A DNA stretch of 64,000 nucleotides from Oceanobacter mangrovi (GCF_019740315.1 NZ_JAHXZR010000011.1:1-64000); one strand, 5' to 3'; positions 19,825 through 30,251 are shown, counted from the first letter of the stretch. Notes: generated from the sequence alone by a model not told the origin. Numbers and translations: made by a program.

Positions 19825-21165
19825 TCAGGAGTTGGGAATCTTGATGGTTTGGCCGATACGAATCTGGTCATCATCGAGGTCGTTGAAACGACGCAGTTCA
19901 CTGATGCCAATGCCGTTCCTGACCGCAATTTCCGACAGGGTATCACCGCTGCGAATCACATACGACCGCCATAACGCCGGAGCCGGAGTGCTACGACGGG
20001 CTTCGATCAGAGTGCCACCCGGTGGATGATCGGTGAAGTAGTCCTTGATGCCGTCAAAAATCGAACCGGCCATCTGTTTCTGATAGGCCACGGTGTTGAG
20101 TTTGCGCTCTTCTTCCGGATTGGAAATAAAGCCGGTTTCCACCAGCAGCGCTGGCATGTCCGGCGCTTTCAGCACCACAAACGCCGCTTCTTCCACCTGC
20201 CGTTTGTGTAGATAGGAGATCTTGCCAAGATATTTGAGGATGTCGCCGCCAATGCGTTTGCTGGAATTACGCTGGTAGGTCATCGACAGATCGAGCAGCG
20301 TCATGCGCAGGTGATCGTCCTTGTCATCCAGCGAGATACCGCCGATCAGGTCGGCGTTGTTTTCGTTATCCGCCAGCCAGCGCGCGGTTTCTGACGTCGC
20401 ACCGCGATCCGACAAGACATACACAGAGCTGCCATGAGCGCTCGGATGTTTGAAAGCGTCAGCATGAATGGAAACCAGGAAGTCAGCATTGGCGGCACGA
20501 GCTTTTTCAGTACGCTCACGCAAACCAATATAATAATCCCCCGTACGCACCATAAACGGCGTGTAACCCGGTTCCTGCTTGAGCCTCTGCTCCAACTGTT
20601 TGGCAATGGCCAGCACCACGTTTTTTTCCTTGGTGCGCTTGGGCCCGGATGCGCCCGGGTCTTCACCGCCATGACCGGCGTCGATGGCAATAATAATGTC
20701 GCGCGCCTTACTGATTTCCGTCACCGCCTGTTTGACCGGCGATACCGACTGGGCGGTATCTGGCCGTTTCAGGTCAACCACCAAACGATAGTCCTTATAG
20801 ACATCGTTAGGGGCCAACGGAAAACTGCTGACCTTGAGGGTCTCATTGAGGTCCAGCACAATCCGCAGGGTGTGCTTGTCGGGGTGACCGGTACGCAGCC
20901 CGGAAACCGCGGTATCGGCCAGTTCGACGTTATCCGGGTTGGCCAGCATTTTGGCGTTGGCGAGATCGATCACCACCCGGTTGGGTGAGGTCAGCGGGAA
21001 AATCTTGTGTTCGGTGGCTTCGGTCAGATCCAGAACCAGCCGGGTACTTTCCGGTGATTGCCAGACCCGAATATCACGGACATCGGCATTCGCAGCCAGA
21101 CAGCCAAACAGGCCCACCACCAGCGTCAGCATGGCGGCAAACGGCCGAATCCAACGCCCCGTCAC
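19825..21165 (-). CDS. amiB: N-acetylmuramoyl-L-alanine amidase (AmiB-type) with LysM
   Basis: 446 residues. A signal peptide ([19 protein letters not shown]) precedes an AMIN domain (about 27-130, [19 protein letters not shown]), which targets the enzyme to the septum. The Amidase_3 catalytic domain follows ([19 protein letters not shown], later SIHADAF and [13 protein letters not shown]), with zinc ligands His, Glu and His. A LysM module ends the protein ([18 protein letters not shown]). It cleaves septal peptidoglycan during cell separation and is activated by EnvC/NlpD-type partners in relatives. The GTG start overlaps the tsaE stop by four bases. Confidence 0.95.
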   Translation of the reverse strand: MTGRWIRPFAAMLTLVVGLFGCLAANADVRDIRVWQSPESTRLVLDLTEATEHKIFPLTSPNRVVIDLANAKMLANPDNVELADTAVSGLRTGHPDKHTLRIVLDLNETLKVSSFPLAPNDVYKDYRLVVDLKRPDTAQSVSPVKQAVTEISKARDIIIAIDAGHGGEDPGASGPKRTKEKNVVLAIAKQLEQRLKQEPGYTPFMVRTGDYYIGLRERTEKARAANADFLVSIHADAFKHPSAHGSSVYVLSDRGATSETARWLADNENNADLIGGISLDDKDDHLRMTLLDLSMTYQRNSSKRIGGDILKYLGKISYLHKRQVEEAAFVVLKAPDMPALLVETGFISNPEEERKLNTVAYQKQMAGSIFDGIKDYFTDHPPGGTLIEARRSTPAPALWRSYVIRSGDTLSEIAVRNGIGISELRRFNDLDDDQIRIGQTIKIPNS

Positions 21166-21740
21166 GGCTGCGCCCCCGTTCGCACCTGGCCAGCCAGCTG
21201 CAAGGTGTCCTCAACCGGCTGCAAGCTGCTGTCACGCGACTGCAGTTGCTGCAACCAGCTATTGGCACGGGCAGATGCGGCAGTCAGGTAAATCTGGCGG
21301 CTGTCGCCAAGATCATCGAGATCAATAATCAGATCGGCTGGCGGCAACACGCCATGGCCTTTATCTGGCCATTCGACCAGACACAGGGCGTCGCCATCGA
21401 TGTAATCGCGAATGCCCATAAACTCCAGCTCTTCCGGATCGCCAAGGCGATAAAGATCGAAGTGATAAATGTGCAGGGAATCCAGCAGGTAATCTTCCAC
21501 CAGCGTGTAGGTCGGGCTTTTAACCGCGCCCTGGTGACCCAACGCCTGAATCAGACCACGGGAAAAGGCGGTTTTGCCAGCGCCCAACGTGCCTTGCAGG
21601 AAAATCAGGCCTCCCGACGTCAGCAAGGGCGCCAGACTGGCAGCAAAGGCCAGCGTAGCGGCTTCGCCATGCAGATTACGGGTCAGGCTCAGGACGGGAG
21701 AATGTTCAGCAGTCACGTTGGTAAAGTCTTCAATAATCAA
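21162..21740 (-). CDS. tsaE: tRNA threonylcarbamoyladenosine synthesis ATPase TsaE
   Basis: About 192 residues, longer at both ends than E. coli TsaE (about 150). The P-loop GTLGAGKTAFSRGLIQALGH, followed by VKSPTYTLVEDY and the IYHFDLYRL motif, is characteristic. TsaE is the ATPase needed by TsaB-TsaD for t6A37 formation. The upstream start is uncertain: TTG at 21740 is used because the frame opens there, but family homology begins about 20 residues later, and GTG 21716 is an alternative. The C-terminal 50 residues are Gln/Ser-rich and variable. Overlaps amiB by four bases. Confidence 0.9.
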   Translation of the reverse strand: MIIEDFTNVTAEHSPVLSLTRNLHGEAATLAFAASLAPLLTSGGLIFLQGTLGAGKTAFSRGLIQALGHQGAVKSPTYTLVEDYLLDSLHIYHFDLYRLGDPEELEFMGIRDYIDGDALCLVEWPDKGHGVLPPADLIIDLDDLGDSRQIYLTAASARANSWLQQLQSRDSSLQPVEDTLQLAGQVRTGAQP

Positions 21741-21779
21741 ACCGGGCCAGTTTATCAGCTCACCAGCTGATCGCCATCA

Positions 21780-23306
21780 TCAGCGGGCGTTGTTCAGGTT
21801 ACGGATATAGGGCATCAGGTCGGTCGCCAGCAGACCACGCTCACCGTGTTCCGCTGCCACCAGATCCGCTGCCGCGCTGTGCAGGCAAACGCCAAGGCGC
21901 GCGGCTTTCCAGGCGTCACAGCCTTGCGCCATCAGTGCAGCGATCACCCCGGTAAGCACGTCTCCCATGCCACCAGAGGCCATACCCGGATTGCCGTCGG
22001 TGCAAATCGCTACCCGCCCGGCCGGATCCCCAATCAAGGTACCGCAGCCCTTCAGCACCACTACGGCCTGATATTTGGCAGCCAGCTGGCGCACCGCCTG
22101 GAAACGGTCGCGCTGCACCTCAACCGTGTCGAGTTCCAGAAGCCGCGCTGCCTCACCAGGGTGTGGAGTCAGGACCACGTTACGTTCGGAAAATTCCCGC
22201 TGCCACGCCGGAGATGCCAACAGGTTCAAACCATCGGCATCCAGCACCAGCGGTTTGTCAGAATTCAGTACTTGCTGCATTAACAGCTCTGCCCAGCTGC
22301 CACGGCCCAAACCCGGCCCTACCGCCAGCACGCTGGGTGCTTCCAGACAGGCGGCCAGCTCCAGACCGGAATCAACGCCGTGCACCATCACTTCCGGACG
22401 CCGACACAGAATGGCCGTCACATGTTCAGGACGAGTGGCGCAGCTGACCAGCCCGGCACCGCTGCGACCGGCGGCTTCGCTGGCCATCGCCACCGCTCCT
22501 GCCATGCCGTGATCACCACCGATCACCATCACATGACCAAACTGGCCCTTGTGGGAATTGCCAGTACGCTGCGGTAACAACTCACGCTGGCGCTCAAGCC
22601 GGTGCCAGCTGATACGTTCGGCATCAGGAATAATCTGGAAACCCAGTTCACGAACCGAAGACAGCGGTGCATAGGCGATTTCACCCGCCAGCTCCGGGCC
22701 TTCCATCATCAGCAAACCACGCTTGATACCGACATAACTGACCGTCATATCCGCCCTCACCGCCGCCCCCATGATACAGCCGGTGTCGGCGTTCAGACCG
22801 GAGGGCAAGTCCATCGCCAGCACTTCGGCCGGATGATTGTTAACCGCATGAATCGCCGCCGCAAACAGCCCGGAAACCGGTTTATTGAGTCCGGTGCCAA
22901 GCAAGGCATCAACGATCAGATCGCCGTTAAAATCGAATTCTCCATCAAAGACATGCGGCATCACCCCAGCATCCAGTGCCAGTTGACGCGACTCGGCACT
23001 GGCGGCCGACAGTTCGCTGTGATCGCCAAGGGTGTATAGCGTGACGCCAATACCATGCAAGGCTGCCAGTGCCGCCAGATAATAACCGTCGCCACCATTG
23101 TTGCCGTTGCCAACCAGTACCCCAATGTGTTCAACATCCGGCCACTTGCCCAGCATACAGGCAAACGAGGCTTCACCAGCACGAGCCATCAGCTCAAAGG
23201 TACGGATCTCTTCCAGGCTGATCGCCAGGATGTCCAGTTCGCGAACCTGCCGGGCGGTGTACACCGCACCAGGTAAATGGTCCATTACACTGTTTGGTCG
23301 CTTCAT
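21780..23306 (-). CDS. nnr: Bifunctional NAD(P)H-hydrate epimerase / ADP-dependent dehydratase
   Basis: 508 residues from ATG 23306, which has GGAAGGAA upstream. The N-terminal YjeF_N epimerase domain has YTARQVRELD, VGNGNNGGDGYYLA and MDLPSGLNADTG. The C-terminal ribokinase-like dehydratase has HKGQFGHVMVIGGDHGMAGA, LTPHPGEAARLL and the ADP-binding NPGMASGGMGDVLTGVI. Together they repair hydrated NADH and NADPH. The fused form is common in proteobacteria. It is divergent from queG, with about 140 bp for both promoters, and precedes tsaE by 39 bp. Confidence 0.95.
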   Translation of the reverse strand: MKRPNSVMDHLPGAVYTARQVRELDILAISLEEIRTFELMARAGEASFACMLGKWPDVEHIGVLVGNGNNGGDGYYLAALAALHGIGVTLYTLGDHSELSAASAESRQLALDAGVMPHVFDGEFDFNGDLIVDALLGTGLNKPVSGLFAAAIHAVNNHPAEVLAMDLPSGLNADTGCIMGAAVRADMTVSYVGIKRGLLMMEGPELAGEIAYAPLSSVRELGFQIIPDAERISWHRLERQRELLPQRTGNSHKGQFGHVMVIGGDHGMAGAVAMASEAAGRSGAGLVSCATRPEHVTAILCRRPEVMVHGVDSGLELAACLEAPSVLAVGPGLGRGSWAELLMQQVLNSDKPLVLDADGLNLLASPAWQREFSERNVVLTPHPGEAARLLELDTVEVQRDRFQAVRQLAAKYQAVVVLKGCGTLIGDPAGRVAICTDGNPGMASGGMGDVLTGVIAALMAQGCDAWKAARLGVCLHSAAADLVAAEHGERGLLATDLMPYIRNLNNAR

Positions 23307-23448
23307 CCTTGTATTCCTTCCCCACTTTGCGATGAATACCGGAGCATCCCCGTTGGCCCGCTGGCTCTGATACGCCGACCCGAATGGCGGCCAGCATGTG
23401 ATAAAGTGAACGATTATAACCGCTGCTGCCACCGAACGGGAAACCTAC

Positions 23449-24531
23449 TTGTCTGACAATTCAACCCTGATGACACCGCCAAGTGCGCCAATGCAGTTGC
23501 TACGGGTCAAATTAGACGACTGGGCCAAAGAGCTGGGCTTTCAGCAAGTAGGTGTCACAGACGTCGACTTGCAGCAGGCTGGCGCGCAGCTGCAACACTG
23601 GTTGCAACAGGGTTACCACGGCCAGATGGACTACATGGCAGCCCACGACGACATGCGCTGGCACCCTGAAAAACTGCATCCCGGCAGCTTGCGGGTGATC
23701 AGTGTACGGATGGATTACCTGCCGTCTGACACTCAAATGCTGGAGCAATTACGCACACCTGAACGAGCGTATATCTCACGTTATGCACTGGGACGGGATT
23801 ACCACAAACTGCTGCGCAAACGCCTCACCCAGCTGGGCAATCAGCTGCGTGAAGCGGCTGGCGCAATGGACTTTCGGGCTTTTGTCGACAGCGCGCCGAT
23901 TATGGAACGGCCACTGGCCCAAAAAGCCGGGCTGGGCTGGACAGGCAAACATACCCTGATCATCAACCGTAAAGCGGGCTCCTACTTTTTCCTCGGCGAG
24001 ATTCTCACCGATCTGCCATTACCGCTTGATGAAGCCTATAACGAAGAACACTGTGGTCGTTGTACTTCCTGCCTGGATATTTGCCCGACCAACGCCTTTG
24101 TCGGCCCCTATGTACTGGACGCCCGCAAGTGTATTTCCTACCTCACCATTGAGTTGAACGGACCGATTCCGGTTGAGTTACGGGAGCCGATGGGTAACCG
24201 TATTTTTGGCTGTGACGACTGCCAGATTGGCTGCCCCTGGAACCGCTTCAGCAAAGCGACCAGCGAAGCTGACTTCAGCCCCCGCCACCAGCTCGACAAG
24301 GCCAGCCTGCTGGAGCTGTGGCACTGGGACGAAGCCACCTTTATGATAAAAACCGAAGGTATGCCGATTCGTCGAACCGGCTACGAAAACTGGCTACGCA
24401 ATATCGCCGTGGCGCTCGGCAATGCCCCCGCCAGCCTGGAAGTGATTGAGGCACTGCAGCAAAAACGGCCGCTGGTCAGTGCCATGGTACAGGAGCATAT
24501 TGACTGGGCGCTGTCACGGCACACCCGCTGA
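23449..24531 (+). CDS. queG: Epoxyqueuosine reductase
   Basis: 360 residues. QueG is a cobalamin- and iron-sulfur-dependent enzyme that reduces epoxyqueuosine to queuosine in tRNA. Two 4Fe-4S motifs are present: C-G-R-C-T-S-C-L-D-I-C-P (about residues 200-211) and C-D-D-C-Q-I-G-C-P-W (about 257-266). The N-terminal cobalamin-binding region is clear (ALGRDYHKLLRKRL, then VDSAPIMERPLAQKAGLGW). The start is a TTG at 23449 with GGGA at 9 nt; ATG 23470 is the alternative, 7 codons in. Its divergent position from nnr-tsaE is conserved. Confidence 0.95.
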   Translation: MSDNSTLMTPPSAPMQLLRVKLDDWAKELGFQQVGVTDVDLQQAGAQLQHWLQQGYHGQMDYMAAHDDMRWHPEKLHPGSLRVISVRMDYLPSDTQMLEQLRTPERAYISRYALGRDYHKLLRKRLTQLGNQLREAAGAMDFRAFVDSAPIMERPLAQKAGLGWTGKHTLIINRKAGSYFFLGEILTDLPLPLDEAYNEEHCGRCTSCLDICPTNAFVGPYVLDARKCISYLTIELNGPIPVELREPMGNRIFGCDDCQIGCPWNRFSKATSEADFSPRHQLDKASLLELWHWDEATFMIKTEGMPIRRTGYENWLRNIAVALGNAPASLEVIEALQQKRPLVSAMVQEHIDWALSRHTR

Positions 24532-24538
24532 ACAGCGG

Positions 24539-25582
24539 TCAGACGGGTTTCAAACTGCCGACGCCCAACAGTGCCAGCGGATTCTGTTGGCTATCAATCA
24601 AACGGGCACCGGTAAAGGTTTGAAACACCCGCCGGATATCCTCCTCATCCAGCCGCTCGCCAATCAGTACGATACGCGTACGCTGGTCGGACGACGGCCA
24701 TTGATCCAGCCGCTGGGGATCGGATACCAGCGCCTGCACCGCATGTAACAACAGCGGCTGCTGTGGGTTGGAGGCTTCTTTCACCAGCCCTTTCAGGCGT
24801 AACAACTGGCCTTCATAAACGCTGGTAACAATTTCCAGCCAGCAGTTGATATCAAAATTGCTGATCGCATCATCCGTCATCAACACCAGACTCCTGACCC
24901 GGCCACTGTGCGCTCCGCTCGCAGCGCTTGCTGGCAGCTGCCTGGCGCTTTGCTGTTCCAACGGCAGCAAAGCAGATTGCAGCAACACACTCGCATCCAG
25001 TTGACCATTCGACACTAACAGGCGTTGCGCCAGCGGATTAATCTCTGCCAGCCGTTCAGTCACAGCCGTATCTGCGGCTGCTGACAGATCCTGTTTGGTT
25101 ACCAGCAGTACATCCGCCAGTTCCACCTGTTTCAGGGCTTCCGGGTAGTTTTCCAAGGTTTTGATGCCGTTGACGCCATCCACACAGGTAATCACTGCAT
25201 CGGCGCGGAAATGCTCAACCACACCTTCCGCCATCATCAGGGTTTGCAATACTGGCAGCGGGTCCGCCAGCCCGGTGGTTTCAATCACCACCCGATCAAA
25301 GGCTGGCAGCTCGCCACCAGCACGGCGAGCCTGGAGATCCTGCAAGGAAGTAATAAGATCATCCCGCACCGCACAACAAAGGCAGCCGTTATCGAGCAAA
25401 AACAGGCTTTCCTGGCTGTTGTCCACCAACAGATGATCCAGCCCCACCGCTCCCAGCTCATTGATAATCACCGCCGTATTCGCCAGCTGTGGTGACTGCA
25501 GCCAGTGTTTCAGCAAGGTGGTTTTGCCCGCACCAAGAAAGCCGGTCAGCACGTTAACTGGAAGTCGGGAATCGGAAGTCAT
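24539..25582 (-). CDS. yjiA: CobW/YjiA-family metal-chaperone GTPase
   Basis: 347 residues. The G domain has VNVLTGFLGAGKTTLLKHWL (Walker A), INELGAVGLD (switch region) and the metal-binding C-L-C-C motif in LDNGCLCCAVRDDL, followed by IETTGLADP. The CobW_C domain follows. Proteins of this group (COG0523) deliver metal, often zinc, to client enzymes under limitation; the client is unknown. It ends 7 bp from the queG stop, convergent. Residues about 200-225 are unusually Ala/Ser/Gln-rich. No Zur-type operator was recognised upstream. Confidence 0.88.
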   Translation of the reverse strand: MTSDSRLPVNVLTGFLGAGKTTLLKHWLQSPQLANTAVIINELGAVGLDHLLVDNSQESLFLLDNGCLCCAVRDDLITSLQDLQARRAGGELPAFDRVVIETTGLADPLPVLQTLMMAEGVVEHFRADAVITCVDGVNGIKTLENYPEALKQVELADVLLVTKQDLSAAADTAVTERLAEINPLAQRLLVSNGQLDASVLLQSALLPLEQQSARQLPASAASGAHSGRVRSLVLMTDDAISNFDINCWLEIVTSVYEGQLLRLKGLVKEASNPQQPLLLHAVQALVSDPQRLDQWPSSDQRTRIVLIGERLDEEDIRRVFQTFTGARLIDSQQNPLALLGVGSLKPV

Positions 25583-25705
25583 GAAAGGCCTGTAGCTTGA
25601 AAACAGAGATAAAAACGGCCTGCCAGCATAAAAGCATCAACCGCAGTGGACAATTTGGAATGCCCGGGTGGATGATCCAAATATGCGAATAGCTGACGTT
25701 ATTCT

Positions 25706-25825
25706 GATGGGCACGGCCCATCCTACACACCAGCCATTCCCTCTGCAGATTCACGCAGGTTGGGCCACGCCCAACAAAGCCCACCGCTATTCCCCACGGA
25801 TTCACGTAGATTGGGCCACGCCCGA
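25706..25825. repeat. Three short palindromic extragenic units
   Basis: Between yjiA and recQ lie three palindromic cores: GATGGGCACGGCCCATC (25706-25722), TTGGGCCACGCCCAA (25760-25774) and TTGGGCCACGCCCGA (25811-25825). The second and third share a longer flank (GATTCACG before, CAAAGCCC after) and are 51 bp apart. They resemble REP-type extragenic elements and probably form hairpins in the recQ 3' region. Confidence 0.6.
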
Positions 25826-25836
25826 CAAAGCCCCTG

Positions 25837-27831
25837 TTAAAATCCCGCGCTGGCCAGCCAGGCTTTGACCTCGGCGTAAGGCACATTTTCCAGCTTGCCA
25901 AAGCCTGCCATTGAACGGGCCTTGACCTTGCTGAACCAGGGCACCTGAATGCCACACAGAAAACGGGTTAACAGTTCACTCGAAGCCACAGCTCCGAACT
26001 GCTGCTGAATCGCCTGTTGTAATGGACGAACCAGCTCAGCAGCATTAAGGCTGTTCAGCTGCTGGTTCACCACCAGCTCCGGCCATGGCTGGAACTGACC
26101 ACGACACACAGAGCAGACACCACAGTCGTGATCCATATGGTCACCAAAATACTCCGCCAACCGCCGCGACAAACAAACGGGCTGGCGAAACAGATCCAGC
26201 ATATGGTGAATTCTGCCGATTTCATTCTGCTGTTTGGCGCTGAAGTGCTGATACAGCGTCTGCGCCAAAGCCGGGTCAGCCAGCCGGTTCACATCCACCC
26301 GGTAAACGTCAGTCATCTGTTTGCTTTCGAGCTGAATCCAGCCACGTTCCTGACAGAACTCCAGTGCTTTCAGGGCCCGTACCCGAACGTGTGTTTCAGA
26401 ATTCGGAACCGCTTGCTCCAGCGCTTCAATGTTGAGGGTGTACCAGCTGCGACCTTTTTTGCTGGTGCCTAACAGCTGCTGCAGAAACTGTCTGGGTTCA
26501 TCGCGAAAATGCGCCAGCAAGCTATCTTCACTGTCCGCCAACTGGAACCGATACTCGGCAAAATAGCTGTATTGGGAAGTCAGCACGCCATTCATTTCCA
26601 GATTCACCAACAGGGTTTTCAGCGGCAGCTGGCGAATATTGCTGGCGTTCGACAAGGGCGTCATCAGCACTTCCCATTGGGCAGCACCACGGTTGTCTGG
26701 CTGGCTTTGCTGCTGAATAGTCTGAATCACCTGTTCAATACTGGCCAGCTCCGGGGCGTCGCCGTAAACGAAATTTTCCAGCACCGTCAGGCCACTGTCA
26801 TCGGCCAGCATGACGCAATCAGACGGCTGGCCATCACGCCCGGCACGGCCGATTTCCTGACTGTAGTTCTCGATCGATTTGGGCAGGTCGTAATGAATCA
26901 CCTGACGAATATTGCTTTTATCAACGCCCATACCAAAAGCGATGGTGGCGACAATCACCGGGACTTCTCCAGCCATAAACTGCCGCTGCAACAGGTCACG
27001 TTGCTCATGCCCCATGCCAGCGTGATAGGCCCGCACCGGAAAGGGCAGCTGGCTGGCCAATTGTTCGGCGACGGTTTCAGCGGTGTTCTGCAAGGTAACG
27101 TAAACCACTGCCGCAAAGTCCTGCTGCCTTGCCGCCGATTTTTTGGCCAGGTACTGCAGCCAGGTCGCGCACTTCTGCGGCCGTTCGGCTTCCGCCGTTG
27201 GTTGCACTAACAGGCGTAAGTTGGGTCGATGAAAGCCTGTGGTGACGACGTCGGCAGCGGCGATCGCAAAATGCTTCTGCATATCGGCGATCACCGCCTG
27301 GGTCGCGGTAGCGGTTAACAGCAACACCTGCGGGACTTCAAACTCGCGGCAATAATCCGGCAGTTTGAGATAGTCCGGCCGGAAGTTGTGGCCCCATTCA
27401 GAAATACAATGAGCTTCGTCGACGACCAAGAGCGAGATAGGCACCTGGGCAATAAACTGGCGGAAGCGTTCGTTCTTCAGCCGCTCCACCGAAACCATCA
27501 GAATCCTGATGGTGCCACTGCGCACACCGTTCATCACTTCCTGTGCTTCGTCACGGTTTTGGGTCGAATCAATGGAGGCAGCAGCAATGCCCTTCGACTG
27601 CAGAAACTGCACCTGATCCTGCATCAAGGCCAGCAAGGGTGAAATCACCAGCGTCAGATGTGGTAACAGCAAGGCAGGTAGCTGATAACAGAGGGATTTG
27701 CCCGAGCCTGTGGGGAAAATCGCGGCACAGGAACGGCCCGCCAGAAGACCTTCAATAACCGGTTGTTGGCCGGGACGCAGTTGCTCGAAACCAAAATATT
27801 GCTGCAGCGAGGGCTGCCAGTTGGGTTGCAT
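25837..27831 (-). CDS. recQ: ATP-dependent DNA helicase RecQ
   Basis: 664 residues. The superfamily 2 helicase motifs are complete: motif 0 FGFEQLRPGQQPVIEGLLAG, Walker A AIFPTGSGKSLCYQLPAL, DEAHCISEWGHNFRPDY (motif II plus RecQ aromatic loop), LTATAT, and QEIGRAGRDGQPSDC (motif VI). The zinc-binding part is seen as CLSRRLAEYFGD then CGVCSVC. A winged-helix domain ends the protein; no clear HRDC domain is visible. It unwinds DNA in recombination and repair. The motif II loop reads GHNFRPDY, where E. coli RecQ has GHDFRP, so this may be a second RecQ-type subgroup. Start has AGGGA upstream. Confidence 0.93.
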   Translation of the reverse strand: MQPNWQPSLQQYFGFEQLRPGQQPVIEGLLAGRSCAAIFPTGSGKSLCYQLPALLLPHLTLVISPLLALMQDQVQFLQSKGIAAASIDSTQNRDEAQEVMNGVRSGTIRILMVSVERLKNERFRQFIAQVPISLLVVDEAHCISEWGHNFRPDYLKLPDYCREFEVPQVLLLTATATQAVIADMQKHFAIAAADVVTTGFHRPNLRLLVQPTAEAERPQKCATWLQYLAKKSAARQQDFAAVVYVTLQNTAETVAEQLASQLPFPVRAYHAGMGHEQRDLLQRQFMAGEVPVIVATIAFGMGVDKSNIRQVIHYDLPKSIENYSQEIGRAGRDGQPSDCVMLADDSGLTVLENFVYGDAPELASIEQVIQTIQQQSQPDNRGAAQWEVLMTPLSNASNIRQLPLKTLLVNLEMNGVLTSQYSYFAEYRFQLADSEDSLLAHFRDEPRQFLQQLLGTSKKGRSWYTLNIEALEQAVPNSETHVRVRALKALEFCQERGWIQLESKQMTDVYRVDVNRLADPALAQTLYQHFSAKQQNEIGRIHHMLDLFRQPVCLSRRLAEYFGDHMDHDCGVCSVCRGQFQPWPELVVNQQLNSLNAAELVRPLQQAIQQQFGAVASSELLTRFLCGIQVPWFSKVKARSMAGFGKLENVPYAEVKAWLASAGF

Positions 27832-27920
27832 GTCAGATCCCTGCTTAACCTGCGAAAGAGAATAACGAACGGCAACCCAGTGTACCCAAGCCCGGCTTCT
27901 GTCACAAAAACAGAGAGCAC

Positions 27921-27975
27921 AAAAACAGCCTTGGCCAGATAAGGCCAGCGCTACAGCTGGCCCTGAAACGAGGCT
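27921..27975 (-). terminator. Probable terminator of the hydroxybutyrate oligomer hydrolase gene
   Basis: On the minus strand a 7-bp stem GGCCAGC/GCTGGCC (27943-27949 and 27956-27962) lies inside weaker outer pairing of CAGCCT with AGGCTG, and is followed by five U (27921-27925). It lies just past the stop codon at 27980. Confidence 0.55.
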
Positions 27976-27979
27976 GCTA

Positions 27980-30109
27980 TTATTCGATCACCAGATCAAC
28001 GCCATCGAAAGTAATCGGCATGGCTGGCGAGCTGCTGATGGCAGGCAAGTTGGCCAGAGTTATAGTACCGCCAGTGGGTGCCACGGTGCCGACCACCTGA
28101 CTGGGTGGCAATGCCGTGCCTTCCGTTAAATGTTGATACATAAGCTCCAGCGCCTGTTTGAAGTAGTAGTCGAGTGGCACGAACTCCATCTCACCACCGC
28201 CCAATGCCGCATAGGTCTGGTTCAGGGTATCCAGATGCTGGGCGTTGGTCACTTCGTAATAGTGCAACTGCGACCGACTACCTTCGATTTGCTGGTTCAG
28301 GGCCACATAAGGGCGTGAGCTGTGGTTAGGCAAGATCAGCGCATCGGCACGACCGTGCACAAGGATGGTCGGTTTACCGCGCAGGTTGCCGCTGGCCTCC
28401 ACTTCTGACAAGCCGGTCATCAGGCGCTGATGCAGCGGGTTATCTGCGTTGTTAAAGATATCCCAGTAGCACAACGCACCTTCGAGGTTGTAATCCTGAC
28501 GGCCGTTCGATGAGGTTGCGGAATGTTGCACCGTCGCCTGACCAGAATTGTCATCATCCTTGATCAGCACCAGATTGGCAGTACGAGGAATACCGTTACT
28601 GGTGGTTGCCAACGTCGCCGCTTCACTATTACTGGCTGGATGACCATTGCCGTCCACCACACCCATCGACACATCACAAACGGCATCAATCACTGAGCTG
28701 CGGGTGAATTGATTGGCATAGCCGGTAACCAGCGACTGATAAATATCGATACTGCCGTAACCGGCCGCCACGATCATGGATTCCGGCGTAAATCCGGCGG
28801 CCAACAGCCTGGCACTGGCCTGTTGACCCAGTTCGGTTGCACTACCCGCCGTTAGCAAACCAGCATCGACCAGCGACTGACACCGTGGACTGGCATCACC
28901 GCGCAGGTCTTTCAACGCCGTCGAAGTCAGCTCAGGATCATCACCTGCGCAGGCAGCGAACAGTTCGGCATAGGCAAAATACTCATAGGAGCTTTTGCTG
29001 TGATTACTGATCACCCGCTCGCCAACACGAATATCAAAACTCTCGGGGGCGGAGGCCGGAATCACATTGGGCTCACCCGCCACCACTGCATCAATCAGGT
29101 TTTCGACATCCTGTTCCGCTGCCCTGACTACACCTGAACCACCGTTAGAAACACTGGCTGCAATCACCAGGGTATTGGCGGCGGTAAATTGATCGGCTTC
29201 CGTGAAATGGCTGTTGAGCTGCTGCAAGGCAAACTTGATCGACTGCAAGGTGTGCAGGCCCCAGTCTTTCTCGATATTTTTCTGCGAATGCAAATGCTTG
29301 AAGGCATAACGGTGCGGGTTGGCACTGGTGTAGGCATCGACCTCAGCCTGTGTCGGCAGCGTTACACCGGCGTATTCGTCGAGGCTGTCCGTCGCGACAT
29401 TTTCCTGCGTTGGCACCCGAAATGTCAGCTCCTCGTCCGTATCCAGCGACAGGGCATTGATCTGGATTCCAAAACCCAGCTGCCGGGTCAAATCAACAGC
29501 GCCCGTGCCCTTGTTCATATCCGTCAACGCCGCAGCACAACCATGCTCTATAGCCCAGGCACCGGCAGTGCCAATGGCTCCATATACCCCGCGGGAGCCG
29601 GATGCCGGACCAGCAATAATGCAGGGGTTTGAAGTATCAAAACTGTCGGGAATTTGCACCAGCAGCGTCGCCCGGTTAAGACCCTCGCCGACAAAGGCGA
29701 AATATTCGGTACCCGGATAATGAGTGTCATCTGTTGGTCCATAAACCGAGCCAAAACCACCATTGGCGCTCTGGTCTACCAGCGCGGTGTAGTTTGCATA
29801 AATCGTATTGCGGCGTAGTTCGGTCAGAGTTGGATTGGCGGCATCGACATAACCGGGGGCTGCTCCTTGCAAGCCACTGAGCCCCAATCCGGCCAGCAAG
29901 CCGTCGTCACCACTGTAACTGGCACTCTGTATTGTGCCCAGATTCATTGGAATGCTTTGCGACTTGTTGTCCTTGTCACTGCCACAGGCAACCAGCAGGC
30001 TTGCCGCCAACACTGCAGAACAGAGTTTGGCTGATCGTGGCAGGCTTGCATCAGGCGTAACCCCGGATCGGCGAAGATGAGATTGAAGAAGCTGGTGATG
30101 AGTTTTCAT
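27980..30109 (-). CDS. D-(-)-3-hydroxybutyrate oligomer hydrolase (lipoprotein)
   Basis: 709 residues. It belongs to the 3HBOH family (PF10605), which hydrolyses soluble hydroxybutyrate oligomers released from poly-3-hydroxybutyrate. The N-terminus carries a lipobox (LLVACGSDK), so the mature protein is probably an envelope lipoprotein. Recognisable blocks are TLTELRRNTIYANYTALVD, GSVYGPTDDTHYPGTEYFAF and the likely nucleophile serine in AASVSNGGSGVVRAAE. A later PTILVHGRADALILPNHSSR provides the acid/His region. ATG 30109 is preceded by AGAGGGA. It lies downstream of the PHB depolymerase in the same direction, so polymer and oligomer hydrolysis are encoded together. Confidence 0.88.
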   Translation of the reverse strand: MKTHHQLLQSHLRRSGVTPDASLPRSAKLCSAVLAASLLVACGSDKDNKSQSIPMNLGTIQSASYSGDDGLLAGLGLSGLQGAAPGYVDAANPTLTELRRNTIYANYTALVDQSANGGFGSVYGPTDDTHYPGTEYFAFVGEGLNRATLLVQIPDSFDTSNPCIIAGPASGSRGVYGAIGTAGAWAIEHGCAAALTDMNKGTGAVDLTRQLGFGIQINALSLDTDEELTFRVPTQENVATDSLDEYAGVTLPTQAEVDAYTSANPHRYAFKHLHSQKNIEKDWGLHTLQSIKFALQQLNSHFTEADQFTAANTLVIAASVSNGGSGVVRAAEQDVENLIDAVVAGEPNVIPASAPESFDIRVGERVISNHSKSSYEYFAYAELFAACAGDDPELTSTALKDLRGDASPRCQSLVDAGLLTAGSATELGQQASARLLAAGFTPESMIVAAGYGSIDIYQSLVTGYANQFTRSSVIDAVCDVSMGVVDGNGHPASNSEAATLATTSNGIPRTANLVLIKDDDNSGQATVQHSATSSNGRQDYNLEGALCYWDIFNNADNPLHQRLMTGLSEVEASGNLRGKPTILVHGRADALILPNHSSRPYVALNQQIEGSRSQLHYYEVTNAQHLDTLNQTYAALGGGEMEFVPLDYYFKQALELMYQHLTEGTALPPSQVVGTVAPTGGTITLANLPAISSSPAMPITFDGVDLVIE

Positions 30110-30251
30110 GGTAGTCCCTCTGATTATTAGAATTCGGGATAATGACTTCCTTTGATCTTGCAACCACCCGGGTCTGGATTGCCCAATGATTGCCGCTCAG
30201 GATCATCACCAGAAGCTTCGAGGGGAAATACCATCAGATGGTACGAGAGAG